A stretch of DNA of 50,284 nucleotides from Gemmatimonas sp. (GTDB lineage: Bacteria; Gemmatimonadota; Gemmatimonadetes; Gemmatimonadales; Gemmatimonadaceae): the NCBI GenBank assembly GCA_013822285.1, contig PNKF01000002.1, positions 1 through 50,284 on the forward strand. Reading direction: 5' to 3'. This document shows positions 1 through 7,691 of this stretch, piece by piece (positions within the stretch are counted from its first letter, which is position 1; each line of letters begins with the position of its first letter). The translations under genes and the position numbers were made by a program. The notes under the pieces are model-generated. The model did not search any database. It saw only the letters and a program-made list of their open reading frames with translations, and was not told the DNA's origin.

Positions 1-60
1 CAGCTCAAAACGGAGCTTTTCGGCTTCGTCGGTGAGCTTCTGCTTGAGCGCCTCGATCAC
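1..60 (-). CDS. greA: GreA-like transcription elongation factor, N-terminal fragment
   Basis: Read on the minus strand from a GTG at 60, the frame is open to the window edge and gives about 20 residues beginning V/M-I-E-A-L-K-Q-K-L-T-D-E-A-E-K-L-R-F-E-L. This amphipathic, charged helix resembles the start of GreA-type coiled-coil hairpins. GreA factors stimulate transcript cleavage by backtracked RNA polymerase in the cytoplasm. A GAGGG stretch about 7 nt upstream of the GTG fits a ribosome binding site. Only the first 20 codons are visible, so the assignment rests on resemblance and is tentative. Any coiled-coil protein remains possible. Confidence 0.4.
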   Translation of the reverse strand, partial: MIEALKQKLTDEAEKLRFEL

Positions 61-97
61 GGCGCAGCCCTCGGGAAAAGGATGGAGCGGGGGGAGG

Positions 98-150
98 AAA
101 AAAGACCCGACGCCCGACCTGCGAAGGCCGGGCGCCGGAATGGTCTTTTC
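98..150 (-). terminator. Strong hairpin with U-tract, in the leader of the greA-like gene
   Basis: An inverted repeat is visible. The core CGCCCG-G-CCT pairs with AGG-T-CGGGCG around a four-base loop, flanked by AAAAGACC and GGTCTTTT arms that extend the stem. On the minus strand it is followed directly by TTTTTT, so it is a typical intrinsic terminator in that direction and a weaker one on the plus strand. It lies about 38 nt before the start codon of the minus-strand gene, and no minus-strand gene lies immediately upstream to be terminated. It is therefore most simply a leader attenuator. Confidence 0.65.
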
Positions 151-229
151 GATTCCCTGAAAGGTACTCCGTGGCACGCCGCTCGGCAATCGCGGCCTAG
201 GCCGTTTCGGCCACTAGCTTTGATGCAGA

Positions 230-1054
230 ATGCTCCAGTGTCTCGAGCACGGCGACGTGCGTGAACTCCGACTGACGTCCTGGACGAGTCGACTCGTCGG
301 CTATGGCGTGAGCGTGTTCATCACGCGCGACACGCTGATCGACGCGGGTTACCCGATGGCGGCCGCCGAGCTCGCTCGGTATGTCCGCGCACATCCAGTC
401 GCCGGCGTCATGCTGACGCACGCGCACGAGGATCACAGCGGCGGCGTGCCGGCACTACTCGATCTCGGCCTCGGGGTGCTCTGCGCGGCCGCGACCGAGT
501 CCGCGATGCGCGCCGCGGAGCACGTGGGCTGGTACCGCCGCCTGATCTGGGGCTCACGGCGGCGTCTCGAGCGCGCGCTTCCGCCGTTCACGCCGAACAG
601 CGCCCTGCGACTGCGGGCCGCGCCAGGCCACTCCGCGGACCATCATGTCGTGTGGGACGCCGAGCGCGGCACGGTGTTCGGTGGCGATCTCTTCATCGGC
701 GTGAAGCTGCGGATTGCCCACTACGATGAGGATGTGCGGGGGCAGATCGCCGTGCTTCGCGAGGTGGCGTCATGGCAGCCGAGTCGATTCTTCTGCGCGC
801 ATCGCGGGCTGTTGGCCAGCCCCTCGGAACAGCTGCTGGCGAAGGCGAACTGGATCGAGGAGATGGTCGTACGCATCGAGGCGCTCGTGCGACGCGGCTG
901 GGACGACGCGGCCGTGCGTGACGAAGTTCTTGGCCCCGAGGACGCCACCGGTCGCTGGAGCTTTGGAGCCTATTCCCGGCTGAACTTCGTCCGCAGCGTG
1001 CGGTCGAGCATGTCAGGGGTTCCCGGAGCAACGTCCGAGGCCCTTCAGGCGTAG
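230..1054 (+). CDS. Metallo-beta-lactamase-fold hydrolase
   Basis: A 274-residue protein with the full MBL metal-site pattern. It has THAHEDHSGG at about residues 63-72 (HxHxDH), a second His in APGHSADHH, the bridging Asp in GGDLF, and a late His in FFCAHRG. It probably binds two zinc ions and is cytoplasmic, because no signal peptide is seen. The substrate is unknown; glyoxalase II-like or lactonase-like roles are possible. The C-terminal 80 residues are helical, as in the longer MBL proteins that cover the active site. It stands just ahead of the DUF2911 operon with a 10-nt gap. The ATG is preceded by a TAGCTT about 9 nt upstream and by no clear Shine-Dalgarno sequence. Confidence 0.82.
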   Translation: MLQCLEHGDVRELRLTSWTSRLVGYGVSVFITRDTLIDAGYPMAAAELARYVRAHPVAGVMLTHAHEDHSGGVPALLDLGLGVLCAAATESAMRAAEHVGWYRRLIWGSRRRLERALPPFTPNSALRLRAAPGHSADHHVVWDAERGTVFGGDLFIGVKLRIAHYDEDVRGQIAVLREVASWQPSRFFCAHRGLLASPSEQLLAKANWIEEMVVRIEALVRRGWDDAAVRDEVLGPEDATGRWSFGAYSRLNFVRSVRSSMSGVPGATSEALQA

Positions 1055-1057
1055 AAT
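1052..1057 (+). promoter_or_regulatory. -10-like TAGAAT directly before the DUF2911 gene
   Basis: TAGAAT overlaps the stop codon of the MBL gene and lies 7 nt before the ATG at 1065. Transcription from it would begin at or next to the A of the start codon. No Shine-Dalgarno sequence and no good -35 are visible. This is inferred from spacing only. Confidence 0.35.
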
Positions 1058-1064
1058 TCATAGT

Positions 1065-2198
1065 ATGCGACTCCTGTCCCTTTCCCTGCTCGTCGCGCTG
1101 CCGGTCACCCTCTCCGCGCAGGCGCCCGCGACGCTGACCGCTCTGCTCGGCGTGGACACCGTCTCCGTCGAGAAGATGGTCCGCAACGGCAATACGCTGG
1201 TGGCGGAGGTGCTGACCCGCTCGCCGCGCACCACGCTGCAGCGCCACCGCGCGCAGTTCGACGCCGCGGGCAACCTGACCGCACTCACGGTGCGTGAAAT
1301 CAATCCCGCGACGGGCGCAGAAGAACGCATCACGACCTATACCAAGCGGGGCGATTCGCTGGCCATCGCCCTCGCAAGCAACCCGCAGGGCGAGCGCGTG
1401 ATTGCGGCACCGGCTGACTGGCTGCCGTTCATCGATCTCGTGCACTGGCCCTTCGAGGTGGCGCTGCAGCGGATGCGCCGGAACAATCAGACGCAGTATG
1501 CCGCGCCCATGCTCACTGGCCAGCGCATCTCGGCGTTTCCGCTGGCGCTGATCGGCCGCGACTCGGCCACCGTCACGCATCCGACGCGCGGCACGATGCG
1601 CCTCACGGTTCTGGCGGATGGGTCGATCCGCACCTTGGACGCCGGCGCGACGACGCGCGCCCTCATTGTCCTCCGCCGGGGCGACAGCGATGTGGACGCG
1701 TTGGCCCGCGACTTCGCGGCGCGCGATGCGGCGGGTCGCGGCATTGGCGAGCTGTCGGGTCGTGGCGGCGGTGCGTCGACCGTGCTGGGCGCTACCATCA
1801 CGCTGGACTACGGTGTCCCGATGAAACGCGGCCGCGAGATCTGGGGCGCGCTGGTGCGCTACGGGCAGCTGTGGCGGACGGGCGCCAACCGCGCGACGCA
1901 TTTCAAGACGGACCGCGAGCTGCGATTCGGCGATCTCGTGGTGCCGGCAGGGGAATACACGCTGTATTCGATCCCGGACGCCAACGGCGGGACGCTCATC
2001 ATCAATCGCCAGACTGGCCAGAACGGCCAGCAGTACAACCAGGCCCGGGACTTGGGCCGCATTCCGCTCCGCGCCCGCGCACTGGATCGCGAAGTCGAGG
2101 CGTTCACCATCAGCGTGCGCGAGGAGAATGGTCGCGGCATCCTTGCGCTGCAGTGGGATCGCACGGAACTGATTACCGAATTCACGGTGACTCGCTGA
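1065..2198 (+). CDS. Exported DUF2911 domain protein
   Basis: A 377-residue protein that opens with a signal peptide (MRLLSLSLLVALPVTLSAQA, cleavage near AQA). The C-terminal half matches the DUF2911 pattern: TITLDYGVPMKRGREIWG, then GQLWRTGANRAT, then VPAGEYTLYSIP. DUF2911 proteins are secreted or periplasmic, have no known activity, and are common in Bacteroidota and Gemmatimonadota. The first half (about residues 25-230) is a beta-rich domain I cannot name. The stop overlaps the next start by one base (TGATG), so it is translationally coupled to DUF3299 and the ABC transporter. Confidence 0.78.
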   Translation: MRLLSLSLLVALPVTLSAQAPATLTALLGVDTVSVEKMVRNGNTLVAEVLTRSPRTTLQRHRAQFDAAGNLTALTVREINPATGAEERITTYTKRGDSLAIALASNPQGERVIAAPADWLPFIDLVHWPFEVALQRMRRNNQTQYAAPMLTGQRISAFPLALIGRDSATVTHPTRGTMRLTVLADGSIRTLDAGATTRALIVLRRGDSDVDALARDFAARDAAGRGIGELSGRGGGASTVLGATITLDYGVPMKRGREIWGALVRYGQLWRTGANRATHFKTDRELRFGDLVVPAGEYTLYSIPDANGGTLIINRQTGQNGQQYNQARDLGRIPLRARALDREVEAFTISVREENGRGILALQWDRTELITEFTVTR

Positions 2199-2701
2199 TG
2201 CACACCTTTTTCGTGATGTCCTCCTTGCGCCTGCGCACCGGCCTCGTGGCCGCCAGCGTGGGGCTCGCCGCTCTCTCGCTCTCCGCGATGACGGCAGCGG
2301 CACAGCAGCGCCCCGCCGCCGCGCAGCGCGCCGCAGTCTCGATCGACTGGCGCCTGCTGGGTCAGATGAATCCAGACACGCGCGTCGCGCCGGACTCGTT
2401 GAAGCGCCTCGATGGCCAGCGCGTGCGCATTCCGGGCTTCGTGGTGCCGCTCGACGACGCGCAGGAGGACGGCGCCGAGTTCCTGCTCGTGCCGTATTAC
2501 GGTGCCTGCGTGCACACGCCGCCGCCGCCGCCGAACCAGATGGCCTTCGTGACGATGCAGGGCGGACGCTCCATCAAGCTCGCGCTGTTCGATGCCGTGT
2601 GGATGGAAGGCACGCTGCGCATCGTGAACTACGATTCGCCCTACGGCTCCGTGGGCTACACGATCGAAGGGCTCTCGATGTCGCCGTACACCGGCCGGTG
2701 A
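2198..2701 (+). CDS. Exported DUF3299 domain protein
   Basis: A 167-residue product. The ATG at 2198 overlaps the previous stop; a second ATG at 2216 (MSSLRLRTG) is an alternative start. An N-terminal hydrophobic segment ending in TAAAQQ is a signal peptide. The mature part contains GQRVRIPGFVVPLDD, EFLLVPYYGACVHTPPPPPN and the aromatic end typical of DUF3299. The Cys-x-His in the GACVHTPPPPPNQ motif is conserved in the family and could bind a metal or act as a redox site (inference). DUF3299 genes often sit beside a LolD/FtsX-type ABC pair, as here. Related cassettes in Vibrio and Pseudomonas are induced by zinc starvation, so a metal or lipoprotein trafficking role is plausible but unproven. 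Confidence 0.75.
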   Translation: MHTFFVMSSLRLRTGLVAASVGLAALSLSAMTAAAQQRPAAAQRAAVSIDWRLLGQMNPDTRVAPDSLKRLDGQRVRIPGFVVPLDDAQEDGAEFLLVPYYGACVHTPPPPPNQMAFVTMQGGRSIKLALFDAVWMEGTLRIVNYDSPYGSVGYTIEGLSMSPYTGR

Positions 2702-3396
2702 CCGAACCGGCCGTCGCCCTCCACGAGGTTCGCTTCGCGTATCGTGGCAGCGCGAACGTTCTCGACATTCCCGCGCTGCACATTGCCCGTGGCGAGCGAC
2801 TCTTCCTCCACGGGCCCAGCGGCAGCGGCAAGACGACCTTGCTCGGCTTGATTGCCGGCGTGCTCGCGCCGACCTCAGGCCGCGTGCAGGTGCTCGGGAC
2901 CGACCTTGGTGCGTTGGGCTCCGCGCAGCGGGATCGCTTTCGTGCCGCGCACATCGGCTACGTGTTCCAGATGTTCAACTTGATTCCGTACCTCTCGGTG
3001 CGGGAGAACATCACGCTTCCGGTGCGGCTGTCGTCTGCACGGCGCGAGCGCTTGGCCGGCACCGACGCGGACCGCGAGGCGGCGCGCTTGGCCGCTGGCC
3101 TCGAGATCGACGGCCTGCTCGACGCCCCCACCGCCGCCCTCTCCGTCGGCCAACAGCAACGCGTCGCCGTCGCGCGCGCGCTGATGGGCGCACCCGAGCT
3201 CATCGTGTGCGACGAACCGACCTCGGCGCTCGACTCCGATCGGCGCGAGCGATTCCTGGAACTGCTCTTCGATTCAGTCCAGAATGCTGGCAGCACGCTG
3301 GTGTTCGTCAGTCACGACCTCGCCCTGGCCACCCGCTTCGGACGCACGGTCGCTTTGACGCAGGTGAACCGGTCGAGCAGCGTGGTGGCGGCCTGA
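2698..3396 (+). CDS. ABC transporter ATPase, LolD/MacB-like
   Basis: The start is taken as the GTG at 2698, which overlaps the DUF3299 stop (GTGA). The product is 232 residues with Walker A GPSGSGKTT, Q-loop region YVFQMFNLIPYLSV, signature LSVGQQQRVAVARA, Walker B LIVCDEPTSALD and switch histidine VSHD. The signature reads LSVGQ where LSGGQ is canonical, a tolerated variant. The FNLIPYLSVREN stretch is characteristic of the LolD/MacB branch, whose members energise FtsX-type mechanotransmission permeases instead of classic importers. The stop overlaps the permease start by one base, so the two form one complex at the inner membrane. Confidence 0.9.
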   Translation: MTEPAVALHEVRFAYRGSANVLDIPALHIARGERLFLHGPSGSGKTTLLGLIAGVLAPTSGRVQVLGTDLGALGSAQRDRFRAAHIGYVFQMFNLIPYLSVRENITLPVRLSSARRERLAGTDADREAARLAAGLEIDGLLDAPTAALSVGQQQRVAVARALMGAPELIVCDEPTSALDSDRRERFLELLFDSVQNAGSTLVFVSHDLALATRFGRTVALTQVNRSSSVVAA

Positions 3397-4640
3397 TGTA
3401 CCTGGTCTCCTTGGCTTGGCGTTCCCTGCGTGCGCGCCTCACCATCTCGCTCCTCACGATCGCCAGCATCGCCCTGTCGGTGGCACTGCTGATCGGCATC
3501 GAGCATCTGCGCGTCGGCGTGCGCGAATCGTTCGCCGGGACCATCAAGGGCACGGACCTCATCGTCGGTGCCCGTGGCGGCACGACCCAGGTGCTGCTCA
3601 GCACGGTGTTTGGCATGGCCACGCCGTCGGGCAGCATCAGTTGGGACACGTACGAACGCTGGAAGGCGCATCCTGCCGTGGCCTGGACGATTCCCTACTC
3701 ACTGGGCGACTCGCATCGCGGCTTCCGCGTGATCGGCACGACCGCGGAGTTCTTCGAGCGGTATCGGTTCCGCGATCAGACCGTGACCTTCGCGAGCGGC
3801 CGCGCACCGACGACCGACCGCGAGGTCGCCATCGGATACGAAGTCGCGCAGCGGCTGCGCTACACGCTCGGTGCGGAGATTGTCCTGGCGCACGGCGTGG
3901 CGGAGGTGAGCTTCGCCGAGCACGAAGTGCATCCGTTCACGGTCGTGGGCATCATCGCGCGTACCGCGACGCCCATCGACCGCGCCCTGTACGTCACGCT
4001 CGAAGGCCTGACGGAGATGCACGCGGCCGAGAATGAGCGCGGTGGCGGGCTCATGATGGGTCCGCCGGCGCAGCACACGCACGACGAGCCGCCGATCACC
4101 GCGTTCCTGCTCGGTACCAAGAATCGCTTCGAGACGCTGCAACTCCAGCGCGAGATGAATGAAGACCGCAGCGAACCGCTCACGGCGATCATCCCTGGCG
4201 TCGCGCTTGCGCAGCTGTGGGATGTCGTGGGCAACGCCGAGCAGGCGCTGCGGTTGGTGAGCCTCTTCACGCTGCTCGTCGGGCTGCTTGGCATGTGCGT
4301 GGCACTGTACGCGTCGCTGGAGAGCCGCCGGCGCGAGATGGCCGTGCTGCGCGCGATCGGCGCGGGACCGCGGAGCATCGTCGCACTGCTGGTGAGTGAA
4401 TCCGCCCTCTTGGCACTCAGCGGCGCCATTGCCGGCGTCGTGCTCGTCTACGCCGGCTTGGCGCTTGCGGCAGGTCCGGTTGAGGCGCGCTACGGCTTCG
4501 CGCTCACCATGACAGGACTGGGCAGCACCGAGTGGATCTTCCTCGCGCTCGTCGTGTTGGCGGGCACGCTGGTCGGACTGGTACCCGCATGGAAGGCGTA
4601 TCGCAGTTCGCTGGCCGATGGGCTCAGCGTGAAGGTGTAA
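3396..4640 (+). CDS. FtsX/MacB-like ABC permease
   Basis: A 414-residue protein with the FtsX/LolE layout: one membrane helix near residues 20-40 (LTIASIALSVALLIG), a large periplasmic domain (about 45-275), then three helices at about 285-305, 330-355 and 380-405. The C-terminal AVLRAIGAGPRSIVALL stretch is the coupling region that meets the ATPase. The periplasmic domain carries a Met/His-rich loop (GGGLMMGPPAQHTHDEPP) that could bind metal. A single permease subunit implies a homodimer with two copies of the ATPase. Substrate unknown; the linked exported DUF3299 and DUF2911 proteins are likely partners. Confidence 0.87.
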   Translation: MYLVSLAWRSLRARLTISLLTIASIALSVALLIGIEHLRVGVRESFAGTIKGTDLIVGARGGTTQVLLSTVFGMATPSGSISWDTYERWKAHPAVAWTIPYSLGDSHRGFRVIGTTAEFFERYRFRDQTVTFASGRAPTTDREVAIGYEVAQRLRYTLGAEIVLAHGVAEVSFAEHEVHPFTVVGIIARTATPIDRALYVTLEGLTEMHAAENERGGGLMMGPPAQHTHDEPPITAFLLGTKNRFETLQLQREMNEDRSEPLTAIIPGVALAQLWDVVGNAEQALRLVSLFTLLVGLLGMCVALYASLESRRREMAVLRAIGAGPRSIVALLVSESALLALSGAIAGVVLVYAGLALAAGPVEARYGFALTMTGLGSTEWIFLALVVLAGTLVGLVPAWKAYRSSLADGLSVKV

Positions 4641-4676
4641 GCGTAGGTCGTGAACCACACTCGCAAGGAGACGTTC

Positions 4677-6323
4677 GTGTTCGCTCGTGCATTGATGCTC
4701 GTGGCGCTCGCCGCGCCACTGCTGTCTGCCCAGACGCCGGCTGGCCAAGCCCGGCCGCCGATGGGCTCGCGCAATCCGATGGCCGACCCGATCAACGTGG
4801 ACGCCGTGCCGGGCTACATCCGCCGCACGCCGCCCAGCGATGCGACCATCCAGCGCATCTGGGACGAAGGCATGAACCGCTCGCAGGCGATGACGCTGGC
4901 GCAGCAGTTCCTCGATCCCGTCGGCCAGCGCCTCACCGGCTCGCCGGAGAGCGAGCGCGCGCAGGACTGGCTGGTGCAGAAGTACCAGTCGTGGGGCGTG
5001 ACGGCCCGCAAGGAACGCTACGGCACCTGGCTCGGCTGGAAGCGTGGCGTGACGCACGTGGACCTCATCAGCCCGCGCATCCGGTCGCTCGAAGCGCACG
5101 CGCTGGCGTACAGCCCCGGCATGCGCCGGCCGGCTGAGGGCGAAGTGATCGCGTATCCCGAAGGGATCACGACTCCCGCCGAGTTCGATGCTTGGCTGCC
5201 GAATGTCCGTGGCAAGTTCTTCCTGATGAGCGTGCCGCGACTCAGCTGCCGGTCGCCGGGCCAGTGGGCGGAGTTCAGCACGCCGGCCGAGCGTGCGCGC
5301 GTCGACTCGCTGCAGAACGCGATGCAGCTCTCGTGGAACCAGCTGAACGTCGCGATGAGCGGCGGGCGCACGGTGTGGCAGAAGCTGAAGGATGCGGGTG
5401 CGCTGGGCGTCTTCACGCATCAGTTCTCGAACTACCCCGGCATCCAGAAGATCTTCGGCTCGCCGCAGCAGACGCTGCCGTCCTTCGCGATCGGCTGCGA
5501 GGACTACGGCCTGATGTACCGCATGTCGCGCAACGGCCAGGCGCCGAAGGTGCGCGCGTTCACGGACAGCGAAGTGCTGGGCGAGCGTCCGGTGTTCAAC
5601 GTCGTCGCGGAGATCCGCGGCAGCGAGAAGCCCGACGAATACGTGTTGCTGTCGGCGCACTTTGACTCGCACTCGGCGGCTTCCGGCGCGACGGACAACG
5701 GCACCGGCACGGTGACGATGATGGAAGCCCTGCGCATCCTGCGGCAGGTGTATCCGAACCCGAAGCGCACGATCCTCGTGGGCCACTGGAACGGTGAGGA
5801 GCAGGGCCTGAACGGGTCGCGCGCGTTCAGCGAAGATCATCCGGAAGTCGTGAACGGCCTGCAGGCGCTGTGGAACCAGGACAACGGCACGGGCCGCGTG
5901 GTGAACCTCAGCGCCGGTCCGTTCCCCGGGGCGGCGCGGCGCATCGAGCAGTATCTCGGCCAGCTGCCGAGCGAGATCACGAAGTGGATCCGCTTCGAGC
6001 CCACGGGTGGCCAGGCCACGGGCGGCACGGACCATGCGAGCTTCGTGTGCCATAAGGCACCGGCGTTCAACCTCGGCGCGCTGTCGTGGGACTACTCGTT
6101 CACGACCTGGCACACCGATCGTGACACCTACGACAAGATTGTCGAGTACGATCTCAAGAACAACGCGACGCTGGTGGCGATGATGGCGTATCTCGCCAGC
6201 GAGGATCCGCAGCGCATGCCGCGCGACGTGATGGATCCGCTGCCGGCCGGCCCGAATGGCCAGCCGCGGCCGTGGCAGGCCTGCAACCCGGCGCGTCGCT
6301 CGGCGGAAGGCGCGACGCGGTAG
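4677..6323 (+). CDS. Exported M28-family zinc metallopeptidase
   Basis: The start chosen is the GTG at 4677 because AAGGAG lies 6 nt before it. A GTG at 4650 has no such site. The product is about 548 residues with a signal peptide (MFARALMLVALAAPLLSAQ). A PA-like insert occupies roughly residues 150-290. The peptidase core carries M28 zinc ligands in SAHFDSHS and GATDNGTG, the catalytic Glu pair in HWNGEEQGLNGS, the Asp in NQDNGTGR, and the last His in FTTWHTDRDTYD. Family members are di-zinc aminopeptidases or carboxypeptidases such as the PSMA-like enzymes. Probably periplasmic or secreted, releasing residues from peptides. It is followed by a strong hairpin, so it ends its transcription unit. 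Confidence 0.88.
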   Translation: MFARALMLVALAAPLLSAQTPAGQARPPMGSRNPMADPINVDAVPGYIRRTPPSDATIQRIWDEGMNRSQAMTLAQQFLDPVGQRLTGSPESERAQDWLVQKYQSWGVTARKERYGTWLGWKRGVTHVDLISPRIRSLEAHALAYSPGMRRPAEGEVIAYPEGITTPAEFDAWLPNVRGKFFLMSVPRLSCRSPGQWAEFSTPAERARVDSLQNAMQLSWNQLNVAMSGGRTVWQKLKDAGALGVFTHQFSNYPGIQKIFGSPQQTLPSFAIGCEDYGLMYRMSRNGQAPKVRAFTDSEVLGERPVFNVVAEIRGSEKPDEYVLLSAHFDSHSAASGATDNGTGTVTMMEALRILRQVYPNPKRTILVGHWNGEEQGLNGSRAFSEDHPEVVNGLQALWNQDNGTGRVVNLSAGPFPGAARRIEQYLGQLPSEITKWIRFEPTGGQATGGTDHASFVCHKAPAFNLGALSWDYSFTTWHTDRDTYDKIVEYDLKNNATLVAMMAYLASEDPQRMPRDVMDPLPAGPNGQPRPWQACNPARRSAEGATR

Positions 6324-6344
6324 GCGCCAGTCTCGCAGCGGTCA

Positions 6345-6380
6345 AAGCGGCCCCTTCGGTACGTGCCGAAGGGGCCGCTT
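6345..6380 (+). terminator. Perfect 15-bp hairpin after the M28 gene
   Basis: AAGCGGCCCCTTCGG at 6345-6359 pairs perfectly with 6366-6380 around a 6-nt loop. It is followed by CCTTGTCC, a poor U-tract. It lies 21 nt after the stop codon. Confidence 0.8.
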
Positions 6381-6482
6381 CCTTGTCCACCACCCGGCTC
6401 GCTGGGACGGTGCGGCGACCGTGAGAATTCGCCACAGGGGCCTGAGCCCCCGCCTGCGTTAACACGACGCGCCCAGCCGCCG

Positions 6483-6488
6483 TATCTT
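6483..6488 (+). promoter_or_regulatory. -10-like TATCTT before the membrane protein gene
   Basis: TATCTT ends 7 nt before the GTG at 6496, so the transcript would begin at the start codon. There is no Shine-Dalgarno sequence. This spacing favours GTG 6496 over the upstream TTG at 6487. Confidence 0.35.
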
Positions 6489-6495
6489 GAGTATA

Positions 6496-6957
6496 GTGCG
6501 CTCTCCCGTCGCGATCGAACTCCTTGCCCGCCGTGCGCTGTTCGCCATCCTCGCGATCGGCGTGACCGGTACGCTTGCGGAACTCCTGCTCCTCAAGCAC
6601 TTCGACGGTGTCTGGCAGCTGGTACCGGTCACGCTTTTGGGCAGCGCCCTTGCGCTGCTCCTCATCAACGCGATGACCGACGCGAAGCCCGCGCGCCTCG
6701 CACTCGTTGCCGTGATGGCCTTGTTCGTCGCCGCCGGCGTCGTCGGCCTCGCGATGCATCTGTCTGGGAACATGGAGTGGGAGCTCGAGCGCGCGCCGGA
6801 GCTGACCGGTTGGCCGTTGTTGCGCGACGCGCTGATGGGCGCGACTCCAGCGCTCGCCCCAGGAGCCATGATTCAGCTCGGATTGATCGGCCTCTTGCAT
6901 GGATACTTGCTCCACCGTGAGTTACGGCGTCCTTCCCACGCATCACCGGAGTCCTGA
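6496..6957 (+). CDS. Small integral membrane protein, four predicted helices
   Basis: A 153-residue protein without a recognised family. Hydrophobic segments lie at about residues 12-33, 44-61, 68-90 and 122-140; the loop after the third (HLSGNMEWELERAPELTG) is acidic. An in-frame TTG at 6487 would add three residues, but the GTG better matches the -10-like box. Its stop (TGA 6955-6957) is one base from the next ATG, so it is co-transcribed with the secreted duplicated-motif protein. Function unknown. Confidence 0.6.
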   Translation: MRSPVAIELLARRALFAILAIGVTGTLAELLLLKHFDGVWQLVPVTLLGSALALLLINAMTDAKPARLALVAVMALFVAAGVVGLAMHLSGNMEWELERAPELTGWPLLRDALMGATPALAPGAMIQLGLIGLLHGYLLHRELRRPSHASPES

Positions 6958-6958
6958 C

Positions 6959-7615
6959 ATGTCTCGCTTCATCCTCGGCGCCATTGCCGCGCTCTGCTTG
7001 GGCTCGTCGTCTGCCGATGCACAGCTCGGTCGTCAGCGCGACCGGCTCGTTGAGCCGAACATCGCCGCCGACAGCACGCTGCTCGCGCTGCCGTATCTCA
7101 CCCCGACCATCGTCGAGGCCATCAAGGCCGCACGACCGATCCTCAGCGTCGTGACGCTGGACAGCATCCTCACCGCGCAGCGCCTGACCAAGCCGCAGCG
7201 CGACTCCTTGTATCGTCGCATGTTCGTCCACGTGGATCTCAACCGGGGGACGGACGCCGAGTTCCTGCTCATTCCCGGCGCTGGTCCGCGTATGCTGCGG
7301 GAGTTCAAGGAATACCGGCCGTGGACCTCGTACGCGCAGTTCGAGCGCGAGATCGGCAAGTACGTCCGTAACGTGCCCGGCGAAGTCGAACGTCTCGAGC
7401 AATACACGTTCATCGCCTTCGACCTGAACACCGCCACGGACGAGATCATCGCGACGTTCGCACCGATTGCCGTGGGGACGCCCCGCTGGATCCGCGAGTT
7501 CAAGGAGTATCGGCCCTGGACCTCGCAGGCGCAGTTCGAGCGCGAGATCGGCAAGTACGTGCGTCGCAATCCGACCGAAGTCGCCCGGCTCTGGCGTTAC
7601 GCCATCATCAACTGA
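6959..7615 (+). CDS. Exported protein with duplicated helix-hairpin-helix-like motif
   Basis: A 218-residue protein beginning MSRFILGAIAALCLGSSSADAQ, a clear signal peptide. It has two repeats. A variable LNxxTDxE segment comes first (DLNRGTDAEFLLIPGAGP and DLNTATDEIIATFAPIAV). A nearly identical REFKEYRPWTS-x-AQFEREIGKYVR block follows each time, at about residues 111-135 and 179-203. LN-x-A-T-x-x-E followed by G and F-K-x-Y-R resembles the helix-hairpin-helix fold of ComEA-like secreted DNA-binding proteins, so DNA binding at the cell surface is possible but not shown. It is one base downstream of the membrane protein gene. The near-identity of the repeats implies a recent internal duplication. 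Confidence 0.68.
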   Translation: MSRFILGAIAALCLGSSSADAQLGRQRDRLVEPNIAADSTLLALPYLTPTIVEAIKAARPILSVVTLDSILTAQRLTKPQRDSLYRRMFVHVDLNRGTDAEFLLIPGAGPRMLREFKEYRPWTSYAQFEREIGKYVRNVPGEVERLEQYTFIAFDLNTATDEIIATFAPIAVGTPRWIREFKEYRPWTSQAQFEREIGKYVRRNPTEVARLWRYAIIN

Positions 7616-7691
7616 CGACCGGCTCGTCACGCTTGGTTGCAGCGGCGCGCGACACGCGCTCAATTAGTGCCGTGCGCCATCCCGTCCCTCA

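Noticed and set aside
197-216. Short hairpin CTAGGCCG-TTT-CGGCC before the MBL gene
   Set aside because: The stem is short with an imperfect outer part. It may be chance in GC-rich DNA, and no terminator or riboswitch features accompany it.
82-264. Plus-strand open frame of 60 codons near the left edge
   Set aside because: It runs through the terminator hairpin, is basic low-complexity sequence and overlaps the MBL start. No support.
3699-6113. Minus-strand open frame of 804 codons across permease and M28
   Set aside because: It spans two well-supported plus-strand genes and has no recognisable motif.
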